DNA of 64,000 nt from an uncultured Bacteroidales bacterium (GCA_949286415.1 CASEBV010000014.1:51010-115009), one strand, 5' to 3'. Numbered from the stretch's first letter, positions 8,878-18,359 are shown. Notes: generated by a model not told the origin, from the sequence alone. Made by a program: numbers and translations.

Positions 8878-9732
8878 TCAGAACCTTGTCCAGGCGAATT
8901 TCAGTCGTCTGTACAGCCAGTGCAGAAAACTGTCAGGGAGCAGAACCATCACAGGCCTGAAAATATGGTTCACGACACCCGGCATTGTTCCCCGGCGTCT
9001 GCGGAACATGGCGTTGAGCGCAGAATCCACAGCCCTGTCTACAGACACCATCACACCGAGCCGTCTGGCCAGTCTCCGGTAGAAGGGAGGCAGGCCGAAC
9101 AGATCTGTGTCAACAGCCCCGAAATATGCAGCAGTGACACTTACGCCCGACCCCCTGCATTCTATCCTGAGAGACCGGGAAAACCCTCTGATGAATCTCT
9201 TGGTATTGCCGTACATGCCGACTCCTGGCCACGGCATCCATGCTGCGAGAGAAGAAATATTCAGCACATAGCCCTTGCCCCTGGCTTTCATCTTCGGGAC
9301 GAACTCCCTGCAAAGCATCAGCGGGGTATGGTTGTGAAGCATCACCATCCTTGAAAGATACTTCTGCGGCACCTCTGAAATCTCCCTGAAAAAGAACATG
9401 CCAGCATTGTTCACAAGCACCTCCACATCGCATTTCTCCCTGTCAGCCACCTCGGCGACCGTCGCAGCCGCATCAGTCAGGGAGAGATCCCGGACACAGG
9501 TCACGACCCGGAACGCCGGCGAAAATTCTTTCCGCCAGTCATCAATCGCATGGACCTCAGACTTCACCTCAGAGGCCGTTTCCTCAAGTCCCGCCGCATT
9601 GATGTCCACAAGCAGCAGATTATAGCCCAGGGCTGAAAGCCTTCCGGCGTAGACCCGGCCCATACCTGACGCAGCCCCCGTCACCAGGGCAAAGGAGTGC
9701 CAGTAAGCGAATCTTTTTCTGTCTCTTTTCAT
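8878..9732 (-). CDS. Short-chain dehydrogenase/reductase (SDR) family protein
   Basis: 284 residues, Rossmann-fold NAD(P)-dependent oxidoreductase. Cofactor motif VTGAASGMGRVYAGRL near residue 17; NNAG strand motif (VLVNNAGMFFF); catalytic Ser in NISSLAAW and the YxxxK pair in MYGNTKRF. The C-terminal portion is hydrophobic and basic, as in SDRs acting on lipids or ketoacyl substrates, but the substrate cannot be told. It lies 24 bp upstream of trxB on the same strand, with a predicted trxB promoter at its 3' end. Confidence 0.9.
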   Translation of the reverse strand: MKRDRKRFAYWHSFALVTGAASGMGRVYAGRLSALGYNLLLVDINAAGLEETASEVKSEVHAIDDWRKEFSPAFRVVTCVRDLSLTDAAATVAEVADREKCDVEVLVNNAGMFFFREISEVPQKYLSRMVMLHNHTPLMLCREFVPKMKARGKGYVLNISSLAAWMPWPGVGMYGNTKRFIRGFSRSLRIECRGSGVSVTAAYFGAVDTDLFGLPPFYRRLARRLGVMVSVDRAVDSALNAMFRRRRGTMPGVVNHIFRPVMVLLPDSFLHWLYRRLKFAWTRF

Positions 9733-9752
9733 CTTCTATTTGTCAGAACAGG

Positions 9753-9760
9753 CAAAATTA
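9753..9760 (-). promoter_or_regulatory. Predicted -7 element for the SDR gene
   Basis: Minus-strand TAATTTTG fits TAnnTTTG and sits 20 nt upstream of the ATG at 9732, in the AT-rich gap shared with the divergent fur-like gene. Confidence 0.4.
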
Positions 9761-9790
9761 GCCCATAATTTTGAATTTTTCTATTTTATT

Positions 9791-9822
9791 TTTGCTCCGG
9801 TTGCCAATTATTCATATTTTTG
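9791..9822 (+). promoter_or_regulatory. Predicted promoter of the Fur/PerR-like gene
   Basis: TTTG at 9791-9794, a 20-nt spacer, then TATTTTTG at 9815-9822. This is the full Bacteroidetes primary-sigma arrangement (-33 TTTG, -7 TAnnTTTG). The predicted start of transcription near 9828 leaves a leader of about 55 nt before the ATG at 9883. Confidence 0.6.
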
Positions 9823-9882
9823 CAGGCAAGATGCTCACTTTCGCATCGCCGATTGCACACAAAATGAACAATTGACGAAAAA

Positions 9883-10338
9883 ATGACAGCCCAGAACATC
9901 AAAAACCATACTAACATCGAACAGTTCAAGTCTCTTCTGAAAAAGCATTCTCTCAAGGCCACGGCCCAGCGGCTTGCCGTGCATGAGGCCATGATGCAGC
10001 TCGGGCATGCTTCGGCAGACATGGTCACTGATGCCATCCGCAAGAAGGGAGAGACAAAGGTGACTGTCGCCACCGTCTACAATATACTTTCGCAGCTTGC
10101 CCTGCTCGGCATCTATGACTACAGGATGAGTGCCAACAACAAGATGTACTTCGACATCAACACCTTCCCCCACATTCATATCTATGACAGGGAAGCACAC
10201 CAGTACCGGGATCTTATGGACGACGAGCTTCTGTCCATGATTCAGGACAGGCTCAGGCACAAGAGATTCAGGGGATTCAAGGTCGAGCACATCGACATTC
10301 AGCTTGTAGGCGTATCCTCAAAGAAAAAATTCACATGA
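9883..10338 (+). CDS. PerR/Fur-family repressor without structural-zinc cysteines
   Basis: 151-residue metalloregulator. The winged-helix half contains LKATAQRLAVHEAM and the recognition segment TVATVYNILSQLALLG. The metal site can be aligned with B. subtilis PerR (H37, D85, H91, H93, D104): here H42, D91, H97, H99 and D110 fall at matching spacings. All four structural-zinc cysteines are absent; the whole protein has no cysteine. It is probably a peroxide- or metal-responsive repressor, but the choice between Fur, PerR and Zur is uncertain. Its stop overlaps the start of the downstream glycosyltransferase (ATGA). Confidence 0.88.
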   Translation: MTAQNIKNHTNIEQFKSLLKKHSLKATAQRLAVHEAMMQLGHASADMVTDAIRKKGETKVTVATVYNILSQLALLGIYDYRMSANNKMYFDINTFPHIHIYDREAHQYRDLMDDELLSMIQDRLRHKRFRGFKVEHIDIQLVGVSSKKKFT

Positions 10339-11654
10339 GAGTCCTCTGGCTATCACCGGCAAATACCCTGTTCAACGAAAAGGGAGACAGGGCATACAAC
10401 GGCAAGGGATGGGTGGCGTCCCTGCAGTCCGCGGTCAGGACATACGCGCCCGACATCAATCTCGGGGTAGCCTTCCTGAGCGCAGACAGCGCGCCTGCAG
10501 TCGTCCAGGACGGAGTCGCATACTTCAGAATCAAGAAAAAGAACCCGAAGGGATTCTCCAAACTCCTTCATAACTGGACCGGAGGCAAAGAAGAAGACTA
10601 CAGCGCCGAAGTCCTGAAAATCACTTCTGAATTCAGGCCGGACATAATCCAGGTATTCGGATGCGAGACAAAGCTTGCTCCTGCGGCACTCTCAGTCAGA
10701 AACATTCCGGTGACCGTACATATCCAGGGCATACTTTCCGAATACATCCGCCACTTCTTCCCTCCAGGCACGGCCGCCTCAGACATGGTTACAGCAGGCA
10801 CATTCTTCAATGAAATCATCCTGCGGAACGGATATATCCATCTCTACGAAGACTACAGGCGTCGCTCCGCCTCAGAAATGGAATGTCTCCGCAGAATGAA
10901 ATACGCCATGGGAAGGACAGCATGGGACAGGTCTGCCGTCAACAAATATTCAGAGGCCGAATACTTCCATGTTGACGAAGTGCTCAGGCCAATATTCTAC
11001 AGGCATGCAGGCGCACATCCGCTGTGCAAAGGCGTACATGCCGACTCCGGCACACAAGGGACACCGGCCGTGCCGGGCAGCAGAATCCGGATAGCATCCA
11101 CGCTCTCCCCCGTCCCATACAAAGGACTTGACCTTGTGCTGAAGACGGCCTCTGCACTTGCCGGGAAAGGCATTGATGTCAGATGGGATGTGGCCGGGAT
11201 AGGCCCGGGATCTGACATAGAGAAAATCTTTGAGAAAAAGACAGGTGTCACGGCAGAAGAATGCGGAGTCCGGCTCCTCGGGGTAATGGACGAGGAGTCC
11301 CTCGTGAAACTTCTTCTGGAGTCAGACATCTATGTCCATCCTTCTTACATTGAAAATTCACCCAACAGCGTATGCGAGGCACAGATGCTCGGCATGCCTG
11401 TTGTCTCCGCCGATGCCGGAGGCACATCTTCGATTGTTGAAGACGGCCGGACAGGTATTCTTGTCCCTCCCGGAGACGCTGAAGCTACGGCAGAGGCCAT
11501 AGCCTCTCTGGCTGCAGACCGCACCAAAGCCGCAGAAACAGCAGAGGCCGCGGCATCAGCCGCAGCCTCAAGACATGACAGGGAGAAGATTGTATCCTCC
11601 CTCCTGTCGGTATATCAGCACATTCTACAGGAATCTCGGCCCGCTGTATTCTGA
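10335..11654 (+). CDS. Glycosyltransferase family 4 (GT-B fold)
   Basis: 439-residue GT4 enzyme. The N-terminal acceptor domain begins MRVLWLSPANTLFNEKG; the donor domain has RIASTLSPVPYKGLDLVLK and the nucleotide-sugar site HPSYIENSPNSVCEAQMLG, an E-x7-E-type motif, followed by GMPVVSADAGGTSSI and GILVPPGD. The ATG overlaps the fur-like stop, an unusual coupling to a regulator. The last 30 bp overlap the 3' end of the convergent lipoprotein gene. Surface glycan synthesis is likely; the sugar and acceptor are unknown. Confidence 0.9.
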   Translation: MRVLWLSPANTLFNEKGDRAYNGKGWVASLQSAVRTYAPDINLGVAFLSADSAPAVVQDGVAYFRIKKKNPKGFSKLLHNWTGGKEEDYSAEVLKITSEFRPDIIQVFGCETKLAPAALSVRNIPVTVHIQGILSEYIRHFFPPGTAASDMVTAGTFFNEIILRNGYIHLYEDYRRRSASEMECLRRMKYAMGRTAWDRSAVNKYSEAEYFHVDEVLRPIFYRHAGAHPLCKGVHADSGTQGTPAVPGSRIRIASTLSPVPYKGLDLVLKTASALAGKGIDVRWDVAGIGPGSDIEKIFEKKTGVTAEECGVRLLGVMDEESLVKLLLESDIYVHPSYIENSPNSVCEAQMLGMPVVSADAGGTSSIVEDGRTGILVPPGDAEATAEAIASLAADRTKAAETAEAAASAAASRHDREKIVSSLLSVYQHILQESRPAVF

Positions 11655-12077
11655 AGACTTGACCGAAGGCGTCGCACGGACATCTTCCGGAATCGCTTCC
11701 CTCCTGTATACTGCAGTTTCCGCATTCGGGGTATTGGATACAAATGTCATGACATTGTCCCCGTCGGAGAATGAGAATGTGTACGATGCGCCCCATTCCA
11801 GCCCGTCGCTGTAGACTCCGGACACGACATCCCCTGATACGGAATATGTTCCGGTGAACTTCACGAAATGCGAGGACCTTTCGTCAGTGAACATTTCAAA
11901 AGTGCCGTCCTTGGAGAAAGAAAGATAAACGTCAAAGTCCTTCTGCTCTTCGGAAAGCCAGGAATCAAGATGCCACTCGCCGACCATCGGACTGTTTATC
12001 TCAACCGTGTCTTTCTGGCATCCTGACACTATTGCAGCCGCACATACGGCAAATATCGTATAAATTATCTTTTTCAT
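11625..12077 (-). CDS. Small lipocalin-like lipoprotein
   Basis: 150-residue lipoprotein: signal MKKIIYTIFAVCAAAIVSGC with lipobox VSGC, followed by QKD, which resembles Bacteroidetes lipoprotein export signals for the cell surface. The mature part (MVGEWHLDSWL, DVYLSFSKDGTFEMF, FTGTYSVSGDVVSG) has the strand pattern of lipocalin-like domains common in this phylum. It is the last gene of the SusCD-protease locus, 45 bp after the protease. The function is unknown; a small ligand-binding or accessory role is inferred. The 3' end overlaps the convergent glycosyltransferase by 30 bp. Confidence 0.72.
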   Translation of the reverse strand: MKKIIYTIFAVCAAAIVSGCQKDTVEINSPMVGEWHLDSWLSEEQKDFDVYLSFSKDGTFEMFTDERSSHFVKFTGTYSVSGDVVSGVYSDGLEWGASYTFSFSDGDNVMTFVSNTPNAETAVYRREAIPEDVRATPSVKSSEYSGPRFL

Positions 12078-12122
12078 CTGTTGTCGTCAATTTAACAGCT
12101 TGGATTAAACATGCACGGTCTG

Positions 12123-14144
12123 CTACAGCCAGCCTCCGTTGGCGGCTCCGGTATCCCTGGACACCACGGCAAATTCCTTTGTGATTTCCATTCCGCCCAT
12201 CTGTATGTCTGAGGAAAGGTTGTCTCCGCCTGCGATGGCGCTCACCTTGATGCGGGCAACACCAGGCTTCGTACACTTGATTCTCAGTCTTCCGTTATGC
12301 ATTTCCGGGGCAAACTCCATCCCGAGTTTCTCCATATCTTCATCGGAAATCTCCACACCGAGATATGTCAGGTCGGCGGCATCGCCTCCGAAATAATCCG
12401 TAAGGGCAATGAGATTGAAGTCACCGGTGCCCACACGCAGGCATGGAGTACCTTCAATCTGCATGAGAAGCTGATATGCATCGATGGCTCCTGTCCCCAT
12501 CTGACCGACATAGTTCCTCAGGTCCATGACTGTCCCGGACCCCGGCTTTTCTCCTACGAATCTGGAGTCGAATTCATTGACTGAAGTCAGAACCATCGAC
12601 ATGAACTCATCCCAGGTGTAATGCTTGCCGAGCTTCAGGGCATATGAAAGTCCGAGTGCTATGACTCCGGACACATGAGGGCATGCCATGGATGTTCCCT
12701 GCATATAGCCGTAGTCCTCGCCGTTGTTCGTCTCCGAGCACAGGGTAGAAAGGACACCGGCCCTCTCGGCTCCTGTAAATCCTGATAGTTCTCCTCCCGG
12801 CGCGGAAATATTGCAGCCCGGACCGAAATTGGTATAATATGCAGGAAGATAGTCCGGGGCGAACGCAGTCACGGAAATGCAAGGCCCGTATGCACCCGGA
12901 TAGGCTGAAATCGGCTCGCCCTCGTTGCCTGCGGCATATACTGCGATACCGCCGTCAACCACACCGCAGGTATTGTCCGATGCAAGGAAATAGTCGATTC
13001 CCGCCTTTGTCATCGGAGAATATTCATTGAAATGGGTGTCATTGCGCACTGTGCCGGCATTATATCCGTATGAGCACTGGAGAACGGATGCTCCCCTGTC
13101 TGCCGCATATTTGATTGCCCGGCCAGTCATGACATCATCCGCCGTGGCGCCCTGGGCGAAAATCTGGCAGGAAATGAGCTTCACACCATCATTGTTGCCG
13201 GTACCGCCGGCCACACCGCAGACTCCGATGCCGTTGTTGTTCACAGCGGCGACCGTACCTGCCACATGCGTCCCGTGTCCCCCGTCATCTGTGGAGTCGT
13301 ATGAGATTTCGCCTGTATCTACGGCAAAGTTATAGCCGTATATGTCATCCACATAACCGTTTCCGTCATCATCGACGCCAGGCTGACCGTAGAGCTCCGC
13401 CTCATTTACCAGCATGTTTGCTGCAAGGTCAGGATGGTTATATTTCACACCGCCGTCGACGATGGCCACGATCACCCTCGGGTCTCCGCCTGTCAGTTTC
13501 CAGGCTTCTGCGACATTGATGTCTGCGCCGGCCACGGTCTCTGTGCCGACGGCCTGGTCGGCATTGTTGATATAATGCCACTGCCAGAACAGCTGCGGGT
13601 CATTGAAATCAGATGTCACCACCCCTTTGGTCATGCCGTGGGATGCTTCCGAGAATGGCACGGACTGGCCCGTATAGGACCTGTACACCCTGGCATTGAA
13701 CTGGATGCGCAGAACCTCCGGCACCTGGGCAAGCTGTGCCGCTGCCTCGTCAAGATTCTTCTCCGGCGCGAACTTCAGGAGATACCACCTGTGAAGGCCT
13801 GCAGCGCGGGTGCGTTCTTCGTTTTTCCCGGCATACGGGTATACTCTCTCAAGTGAAACCACTCCGATTTCACCAAGGGCTCCGTCGACTGCGGAAATGC
13901 CCGAACGGGTCAGCGGAGATGCAGACCTGACCATGTCCTGTGCAGACGATTCAAGGGCAGCCACTGCCTTGTCATTGAATTCTACGATCAGCATGCCTTC
14001 CTTGGCATCAGAAGATGTATTGCATATCTTTTCAGACACAAGGCCTGCGCCGTCCGGCAGAGCGGGAGTCACCTCCTGAAGCTCTGCCGTACATGCCGCC
14101 AGACACACTGAAAAGACCGGTATCAACAGTTTTCTGTATTGCAT
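12123..14144 (-). CDS. Subtilisin-family (S8) serine protease lipoprotein
   Basis: 673 residues. The signal ends in lipobox LAAC (Cys18), so the enzyme should be membrane-anchored, probably on the cell surface. Residues about 45-160 look like an inhibitory propeptide (GMLIVEFNDKAVAAL, WYLLKFAPEKNLDEA). The catalytic domain holds the triad D230 (VIVAIVDGG), H290 (GGHGTHVAGT) and S485 (GTSMACPHVSG), with oxyanion Asn407 (AAGNEG). A loop at about 257-267 (VDDDGNGYVDD) looks like a calcium site. After residue 560 a beta-rich C-terminal domain follows. It lies 31 bp downstream of the 820-residue lipoprotein gene. It probably digests extracellular protein or processes surface partners. Confidence 0.93.
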   Translation of the reverse strand: MQYRKLLIPVFSVCLAACTAELQEVTPALPDGAGLVSEKICNTSSDAKEGMLIVEFNDKAVAALESSAQDMVRSASPLTRSGISAVDGALGEIGVVSLERVYPYAGKNEERTRAAGLHRWYLLKFAPEKNLDEAAAQLAQVPEVLRIQFNARVYRSYTGQSVPFSEASHGMTKGVVTSDFNDPQLFWQWHYINNADQAVGTETVAGADINVAEAWKLTGGDPRVIVAIVDGGVKYNHPDLAANMLVNEAELYGQPGVDDDGNGYVDDIYGYNFAVDTGEISYDSTDDGGHGTHVAGTVAAVNNNGIGVCGVAGGTGNNDGVKLISCQIFAQGATADDVMTGRAIKYAADRGASVLQCSYGYNAGTVRNDTHFNEYSPMTKAGIDYFLASDNTCGVVDGGIAVYAAGNEGEPISAYPGAYGPCISVTAFAPDYLPAYYTNFGPGCNISAPGGELSGFTGAERAGVLSTLCSETNNGEDYGYMQGTSMACPHVSGVIALGLSYALKLGKHYTWDEFMSMVLTSVNEFDSRFVGEKPGSGTVMDLRNYVGQMGTGAIDAYQLLMQIEGTPCLRVGTGDFNLIALTDYFGGDAADLTYLGVEISDEDMEKLGMEFAPEMHNGRLRIKCTKPGVARIKVSAIAGGDNLSSDIQMGGMEITKEFAVVSRDTGAANGGWL

Positions 14145-14175
14145 AATTTCTTATAGTCTTATAGTGATTTTGAAT

Positions 14176-16638
14176 CTATTCTGCCAAAGTCATTTTTCTC
14201 GGAGCAGACCCGGTCATGGAGAAACCCGTCCCTGTCTGTACCGGAGCCTGATAATCCGAATCTGTCACCCGGGCATCGGCTGCCTTTGCCTTCGGTGCAC
14301 TTGCCGGGATGGAAGCCTGTGCCATGTTGGCCGGGGTCTTCTTGCCGGAAGTCATTGCCTCCGGAGCAGTCCAGTCCACAGGAAGTTCAACGAAGTTGTC
14401 CGGGCTGTGGAATCCGAGGGCTTTCGCACGGAGTGCACTGATACGCTCGGATGCTCCGTCAGGGAGACCGCCCATGTCCTTGGCAGGGTCAACGAGCATC
14501 ATCTCGCCCATGAGGGAGTATGCCGTCGTCGTGCCGCCGGTATAGAAGTAGCTGAGGGTATATCCCTGCTCGAGGATTGCCGGGCTCGGAACGAAGTAGA
14601 TGTATCCGTCAGCAACCGCACCGGCATACATTCCGACTCCGTTGTAGGCATTTCCGTCCTCCTCGGCGATGAATGCGCCATAGACAGGCTGTCCGTCGAT
14701 TGTTCCGAGAGAATTTCCGTCAGAATAAAGGGCAAGCACACCGTTGTATCCCTCTGTAGCCGCAGAGTTAGGCATGTACACCACAGGTATTCCGCCGCCT
14801 GTGTCAAACTCTACTCCGGATATGCCGTAGATGGTCATGAAGTCGATGCCGGACTGGTCGGCCGCACTTTCCTCTATGGTCACCTGACCGATGAGCTTGC
14901 GCACAGGGTTCTCCTCCATATAATTGGTAGCATAATAGTTCCACTTCACGGAAGTGAGGTCACGCTTTGACGGCTGGTCAGAGAGGAAGTCGCTGTATTC
15001 ATAGACCTCAAGGGCTGGGTTGAACTTACCTGTCGTATGGCAGGAGAAAGTTTTGTATACGGTATAATAGCCGTTGTATGCCCTGAGTATAAGGGTATAG
15101 TCGCTGTCGCCGTTGAGGCCTGTGAGAAGCCTGCTGTAATGTCCGGCATTGAGCTGCTTAAGCTCATCCTCAGAGAAGCTCTCACCTGCATCGTCAAGCA
15201 CCATTTCCCAGTCTTCCTCACCGAGGCCTGCGATGTCCTTGTTGCGGAACATCCCCCAGTCAAAACTGCGGATATCCTCGCCGTATGCATAGAACTTGAT
15301 TGAATTGTCAGTAGTATAGCCCTGTCCTCCGTATTCATTGGTCTGCTCGAGTCCGGCAGTCAGGATGACAGGCATGTCATCGCCGCTGGCGACATAGCCG
15401 AAGGTAATGAAGCCGTAGCCGGTCATTCCGGAGTTTTCCTCTCCGCCGTACAGACATGCCACAAGGGTATATTCCCCTGTCTCAGGACAAGAGATGCGCA
15501 GATTCCTGTCGGCGGAAACGACACCGGTAAATGCCGAAGTGCCGTCTGTCACATATGCATCATTCATATCCTGTGCATTGAGGCTTGCCTGAGCATCATC
15601 AAGCGCCCCTTCAAATACCTTGTATCCCATAAAGGCGACATCATCGCTCAGGTCAACACCGATGGTGACGGACCCGTTAGCCGGCTCGCTCTTGGTGAAT
15701 TTCACATTATAGTCATAGACCTTTGCCCCCGGAAGCATGATACGGAGCATGCCGCTGGTATTGGCACTGTACCAGAGGTCTCCCATCGTGGAGAAATTGA
15801 CAGCTATGCTCTGCTGAGGGAAAGTGATGACTCCTTCGGTCATTGTCCCGTACTGGCTGTCCGATGCATCCAGAGAGAAGTTCTCGGACACATAGGAGCC
15901 TATCTTGATGGAGCCGTCTGTCGAAGAAAGTTCCACGCCTGTCTCCTGGACAGGAATATAGACGGCCTCAGGGTCGGTCGCGTCCACGATTGTCATCAGG
16001 CCCTGTGTCTGGACTCCCACACCGAAGAGAGCCTCAATGAGCTGCTGGGTAAAGACCTGCATCCTGTAATATCCCGGAGAATCCTCACGCTCGAAAATCT
16101 CCACATCGATTTCAGCGTAGGAATTGGTGACATTATAGAGTGAGGAGAAGATGTCATCCCTCCATTTTCCGGTACCGAGGCTCTTCCAGTCGGCACGCAG
16201 GACTGTAAAAGAAAGGCCTGTGCTGTTTGAGCCGTAGATCTGCACATAGTCAGGATCCTCTACCTTTATGTCACACGTATAGGTCACACCCATCTGCGCA
16301 TTTGGGAAAGTCACCTTGAGGTCCGCTTCCTCTTCACCGGCGGCGAACACAAGCGGCTCAACTTCAAAGATGCCGTCTTCGCTTGCCGAGACAACAACAG
16401 GGACAGTGATTTCGTCTATTACTTTGGTACGCCTTACCTTATAAGTCACTTCAGTCGGGTCGTCAGACTCAAGGAAAAGGTTGGTCGATGCCGTCTGAGT
16501 CGGGAACCAGACCCCATAGCAGTCCGGATTCTCAGGCTGTCCCTTCTCATATATCTCCTCCTCCGCACATCCGGGCACAAGCAGGAATGCAGAAAGGACA
16601 GGCGCAATATACTTTAATATTTTCACAATATCTTGCAT
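14176..16638 (-). CDS. Large surface lipoprotein next to SusD, unknown function
   Basis: 820 residues, not recognised as a named family. Lipobox LVPGC is followed at once by AEEE, an acidic tract typical of surface export signals in Bacteroidetes. The N-terminal ~140 residues (TYKVRRTKVIDEITVPVVVS, AGEEEADLKVTF, VTYTCDIKVED) look like a Calx-beta or Ig-like strand pattern; the remainder is beta-rich with many Tyr/Gly/Asp and no catalytic motif that I can see. The gene lies 28 bp after susD, the place where SusE/F-like ligand-binding lipoproteins usually occur. A substrate-capture role is inferred. Nearest alternative: a host-protein-binding surface adhesin. Confidence 0.7.
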   Translation of the reverse strand: MQDIVKILKYIAPVLSAFLLVPGCAEEEIYEKGQPENPDCYGVWFPTQTASTNLFLESDDPTEVTYKVRRTKVIDEITVPVVVSASEDGIFEVEPLVFAAGEEEADLKVTFPNAQMGVTYTCDIKVEDPDYVQIYGSNSTGLSFTVLRADWKSLGTGKWRDDIFSSLYNVTNSYAEIDVEIFEREDSPGYYRMQVFTQQLIEALFGVGVQTQGLMTIVDATDPEAVYIPVQETGVELSSTDGSIKIGSYVSENFSLDASDSQYGTMTEGVITFPQQSIAVNFSTMGDLWYSANTSGMLRIMLPGAKVYDYNVKFTKSEPANGSVTIGVDLSDDVAFMGYKVFEGALDDAQASLNAQDMNDAYVTDGTSAFTGVVSADRNLRISCPETGEYTLVACLYGGEENSGMTGYGFITFGYVASGDDMPVILTAGLEQTNEYGGQGYTTDNSIKFYAYGEDIRSFDWGMFRNKDIAGLGEEDWEMVLDDAGESFSEDELKQLNAGHYSRLLTGLNGDSDYTLILRAYNGYYTVYKTFSCHTTGKFNPALEVYEYSDFLSDQPSKRDLTSVKWNYYATNYMEENPVRKLIGQVTIEESAADQSGIDFMTIYGISGVEFDTGGGIPVVYMPNSAATEGYNGVLALYSDGNSLGTIDGQPVYGAFIAEEDGNAYNGVGMYAGAVADGYIYFVPSPAILEQGYTLSYFYTGGTTTAYSLMGEMMLVDPAKDMGGLPDGASERISALRAKALGFHSPDNFVELPVDWTAPEAMTSGKKTPANMAQASIPASAPKAKAADARVTDSDYQAPVQTGTGFSMTGSAPRKMTLAE

Positions 16639-16666
16639 TTAAGGTTCATAAAAAAACTTGCTGCCG

Positions 16667-18340
16667 TCAGTTCCATGCCTTGATGCAGTCTGACGGATCC
16701 GGATTGTTCTGGTTGGCGACAGCCGGATTGTTCTGCGTCTCGCCGCGTGAAATCACGAAGTTCCACCAAGGGGCACGGCCTTCTGTGTTGAGTCTGTAAG
16801 ACGCAGGGGCATTCGTTCCCACATATCCTCTTCTGGTGGACATGTTCAGGCGCTTCATGTCGAACATCACGATGCCTTCTCCCCAGAACTCAATTCTCTT
16901 CTGGAGCATGAGCTCATTGGTAAAGCTCTCAATGGTAGTGGCCCTTGACGAGCAGTCATACTTCACGCCATCTGTCATTCTCCAGTTGTTCATGAAATCA
17001 TTCAGGAGACGGGCGCCCTCAGAGAGATTGCTGTGGGCAGCAGCCTCAGCCTCGATGAAATACATTTCCTCGACCCTCATCATGCAGTGGTCGGCGGCTC
17101 CGCCGGCTATAGGGTCCTGATAGTTTCCTCCCGCAGGACGGAACTTGATGTTGGCGTAGTCTTTCAGTGTCTGCCTGAAATATGTCGAGCCGTCAGGGCG
17201 GCAGCTCTTGTAATCATAGAATCCCCGGTCAGGGTCAAGCCATGAATGCTTGCGGAAATCATAGCGGTTGATACTGTTGTAGAGGTTGCGGTTGATGGCG
17301 CGTCCCACATCATTTCCGTATGCACTCCAGGCATTCTCCGTACTCATGTGGGCAGTGAAGCCGAGGAGGTTGGAGACGCTTTCCGCAGGAATTGCCAGAC
17401 CCCAGATCCATGCATTGTTGGAAGCAGCGCTGTTGAATCCGTTTGACGGGTCTTCCCACTGGGTCTGTGTCAGAGGAGTACAGCCGCTGGCAGTGATGGC
17501 CATGCGTGCATATTCAGCCGCCTTTGCGTATGCCTCGGATGCAGCAGAATCATCACCGGCGTCCTCTCCGGCAGTACCGCGCTCAAGATATGCACGGGCC
17601 TTCATACCATAGACGAATGCAAGGGATATAGTATACTTGTCAGTTGCGGAAAAGCCTGTCAGCAGTTCCTCAGCCTGATTGAGGTCAGGGAAGATGAGAT
17701 TGTTGTATATGTCATCAACTCTGGCCCTCGGATTGTTCTTGGCCTGCTCCTCAGTAGTCTCCGGAAGGACGACCGGCACTCCGAGCCCGAGTATGTTCTC
17801 CGGAACCCTGTAGGTGGTGTTCGGGTCAGTCACCGGCTTAGGCTCGTAGAGACGGACAAGGTCAAAGTAGAACATGGCCCTGTACGCGTAGGCGAAGCCG
17901 AGGTATGCCTTCTCGGTGGATGTAAGTTCATTGATGTCCCGGCCGCTTATCTGGCGGATGACATCATTGGCCATCTTTATCCATGAATAATATGTGTTCC
18001 ATGTCAATGTGGCCACAGCATATTCGGATCCGAGGGCCGTATTGGAGCCGAACTGGGCGAACCAGTCATAGCCGGTGTTGCCTGTCACCACAAGGTCTCC
18101 GGTCATGGACTCGGTGGCAATGTGTATGGCAGGAAGACCGAAATCCCATGCCTGACCTGCGGAAGCATATCCGGCGGAGCCCACCTGCACAAGTGCGGCA
18201 GGAATACCGCGTACCAGAGTCTCGAGGGTCACCTGGGGCTGGGTTGCGACATCAGTCGGAACCGCCTCTTTGATGCAGCCGGTCAGAACAGACGGCACGG
18301 CTGCTGCTATAGCCAATACTTTTATTATTGTTTTTCTCAT
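16667..18340 (-). CDS. SusD/RagB-family outer-membrane lipoprotein
   Basis: 557 residues. Signal with lipobox LTGC (residue 22). The TPR-rich SusD fold is indicated by YLGFAYAYRAMFYFDLVRLY, ARVDDIYNNLIFPDLNQAEE and KARAYLERGTAGEDAGDDS; the C-terminus has the typical RVEEMYFIEAEAAAH, LMLQKRIEFWGEG and FDMKRLN. SusD proteins form the lid over the partner SusC barrel and bind substrate. It directly follows susC (19-bp gap). With a protease in the operon, the RagB-like peptide-binding branch is plausible, but ligand class cannot be settled by inspection. Confidence 0.95.
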   Translation of the reverse strand: MRKTIIKVLAIAAAVPSVLTGCIKEAVPTDVATQPQVTLETLVRGIPAALVQVGSAGYASAGQAWDFGLPAIHIATESMTGDLVVTGNTGYDWFAQFGSNTALGSEYAVATLTWNTYYSWIKMANDVIRQISGRDINELTSTEKAYLGFAYAYRAMFYFDLVRLYEPKPVTDPNTTYRVPENILGLGVPVVLPETTEEQAKNNPRARVDDIYNNLIFPDLNQAEELLTGFSATDKYTISLAFVYGMKARAYLERGTAGEDAGDDSAASEAYAKAAEYARMAITASGCTPLTQTQWEDPSNGFNSAASNNAWIWGLAIPAESVSNLLGFTAHMSTENAWSAYGNDVGRAINRNLYNSINRYDFRKHSWLDPDRGFYDYKSCRPDGSTYFRQTLKDYANIKFRPAGGNYQDPIAGGAADHCMMRVEEMYFIEAEAAAHSNLSEGARLLNDFMNNWRMTDGVKYDCSSRATTIESFTNELMLQKRIEFWGEGIVMFDMKRLNMSTRRGYVGTNAPASYRLNTEGRAPWWNFVISRGETQNNPAVANQNNPDPSDCIKAWN

Positions 18341-18359
18341 ATCAGATAATCCCCTTTAG

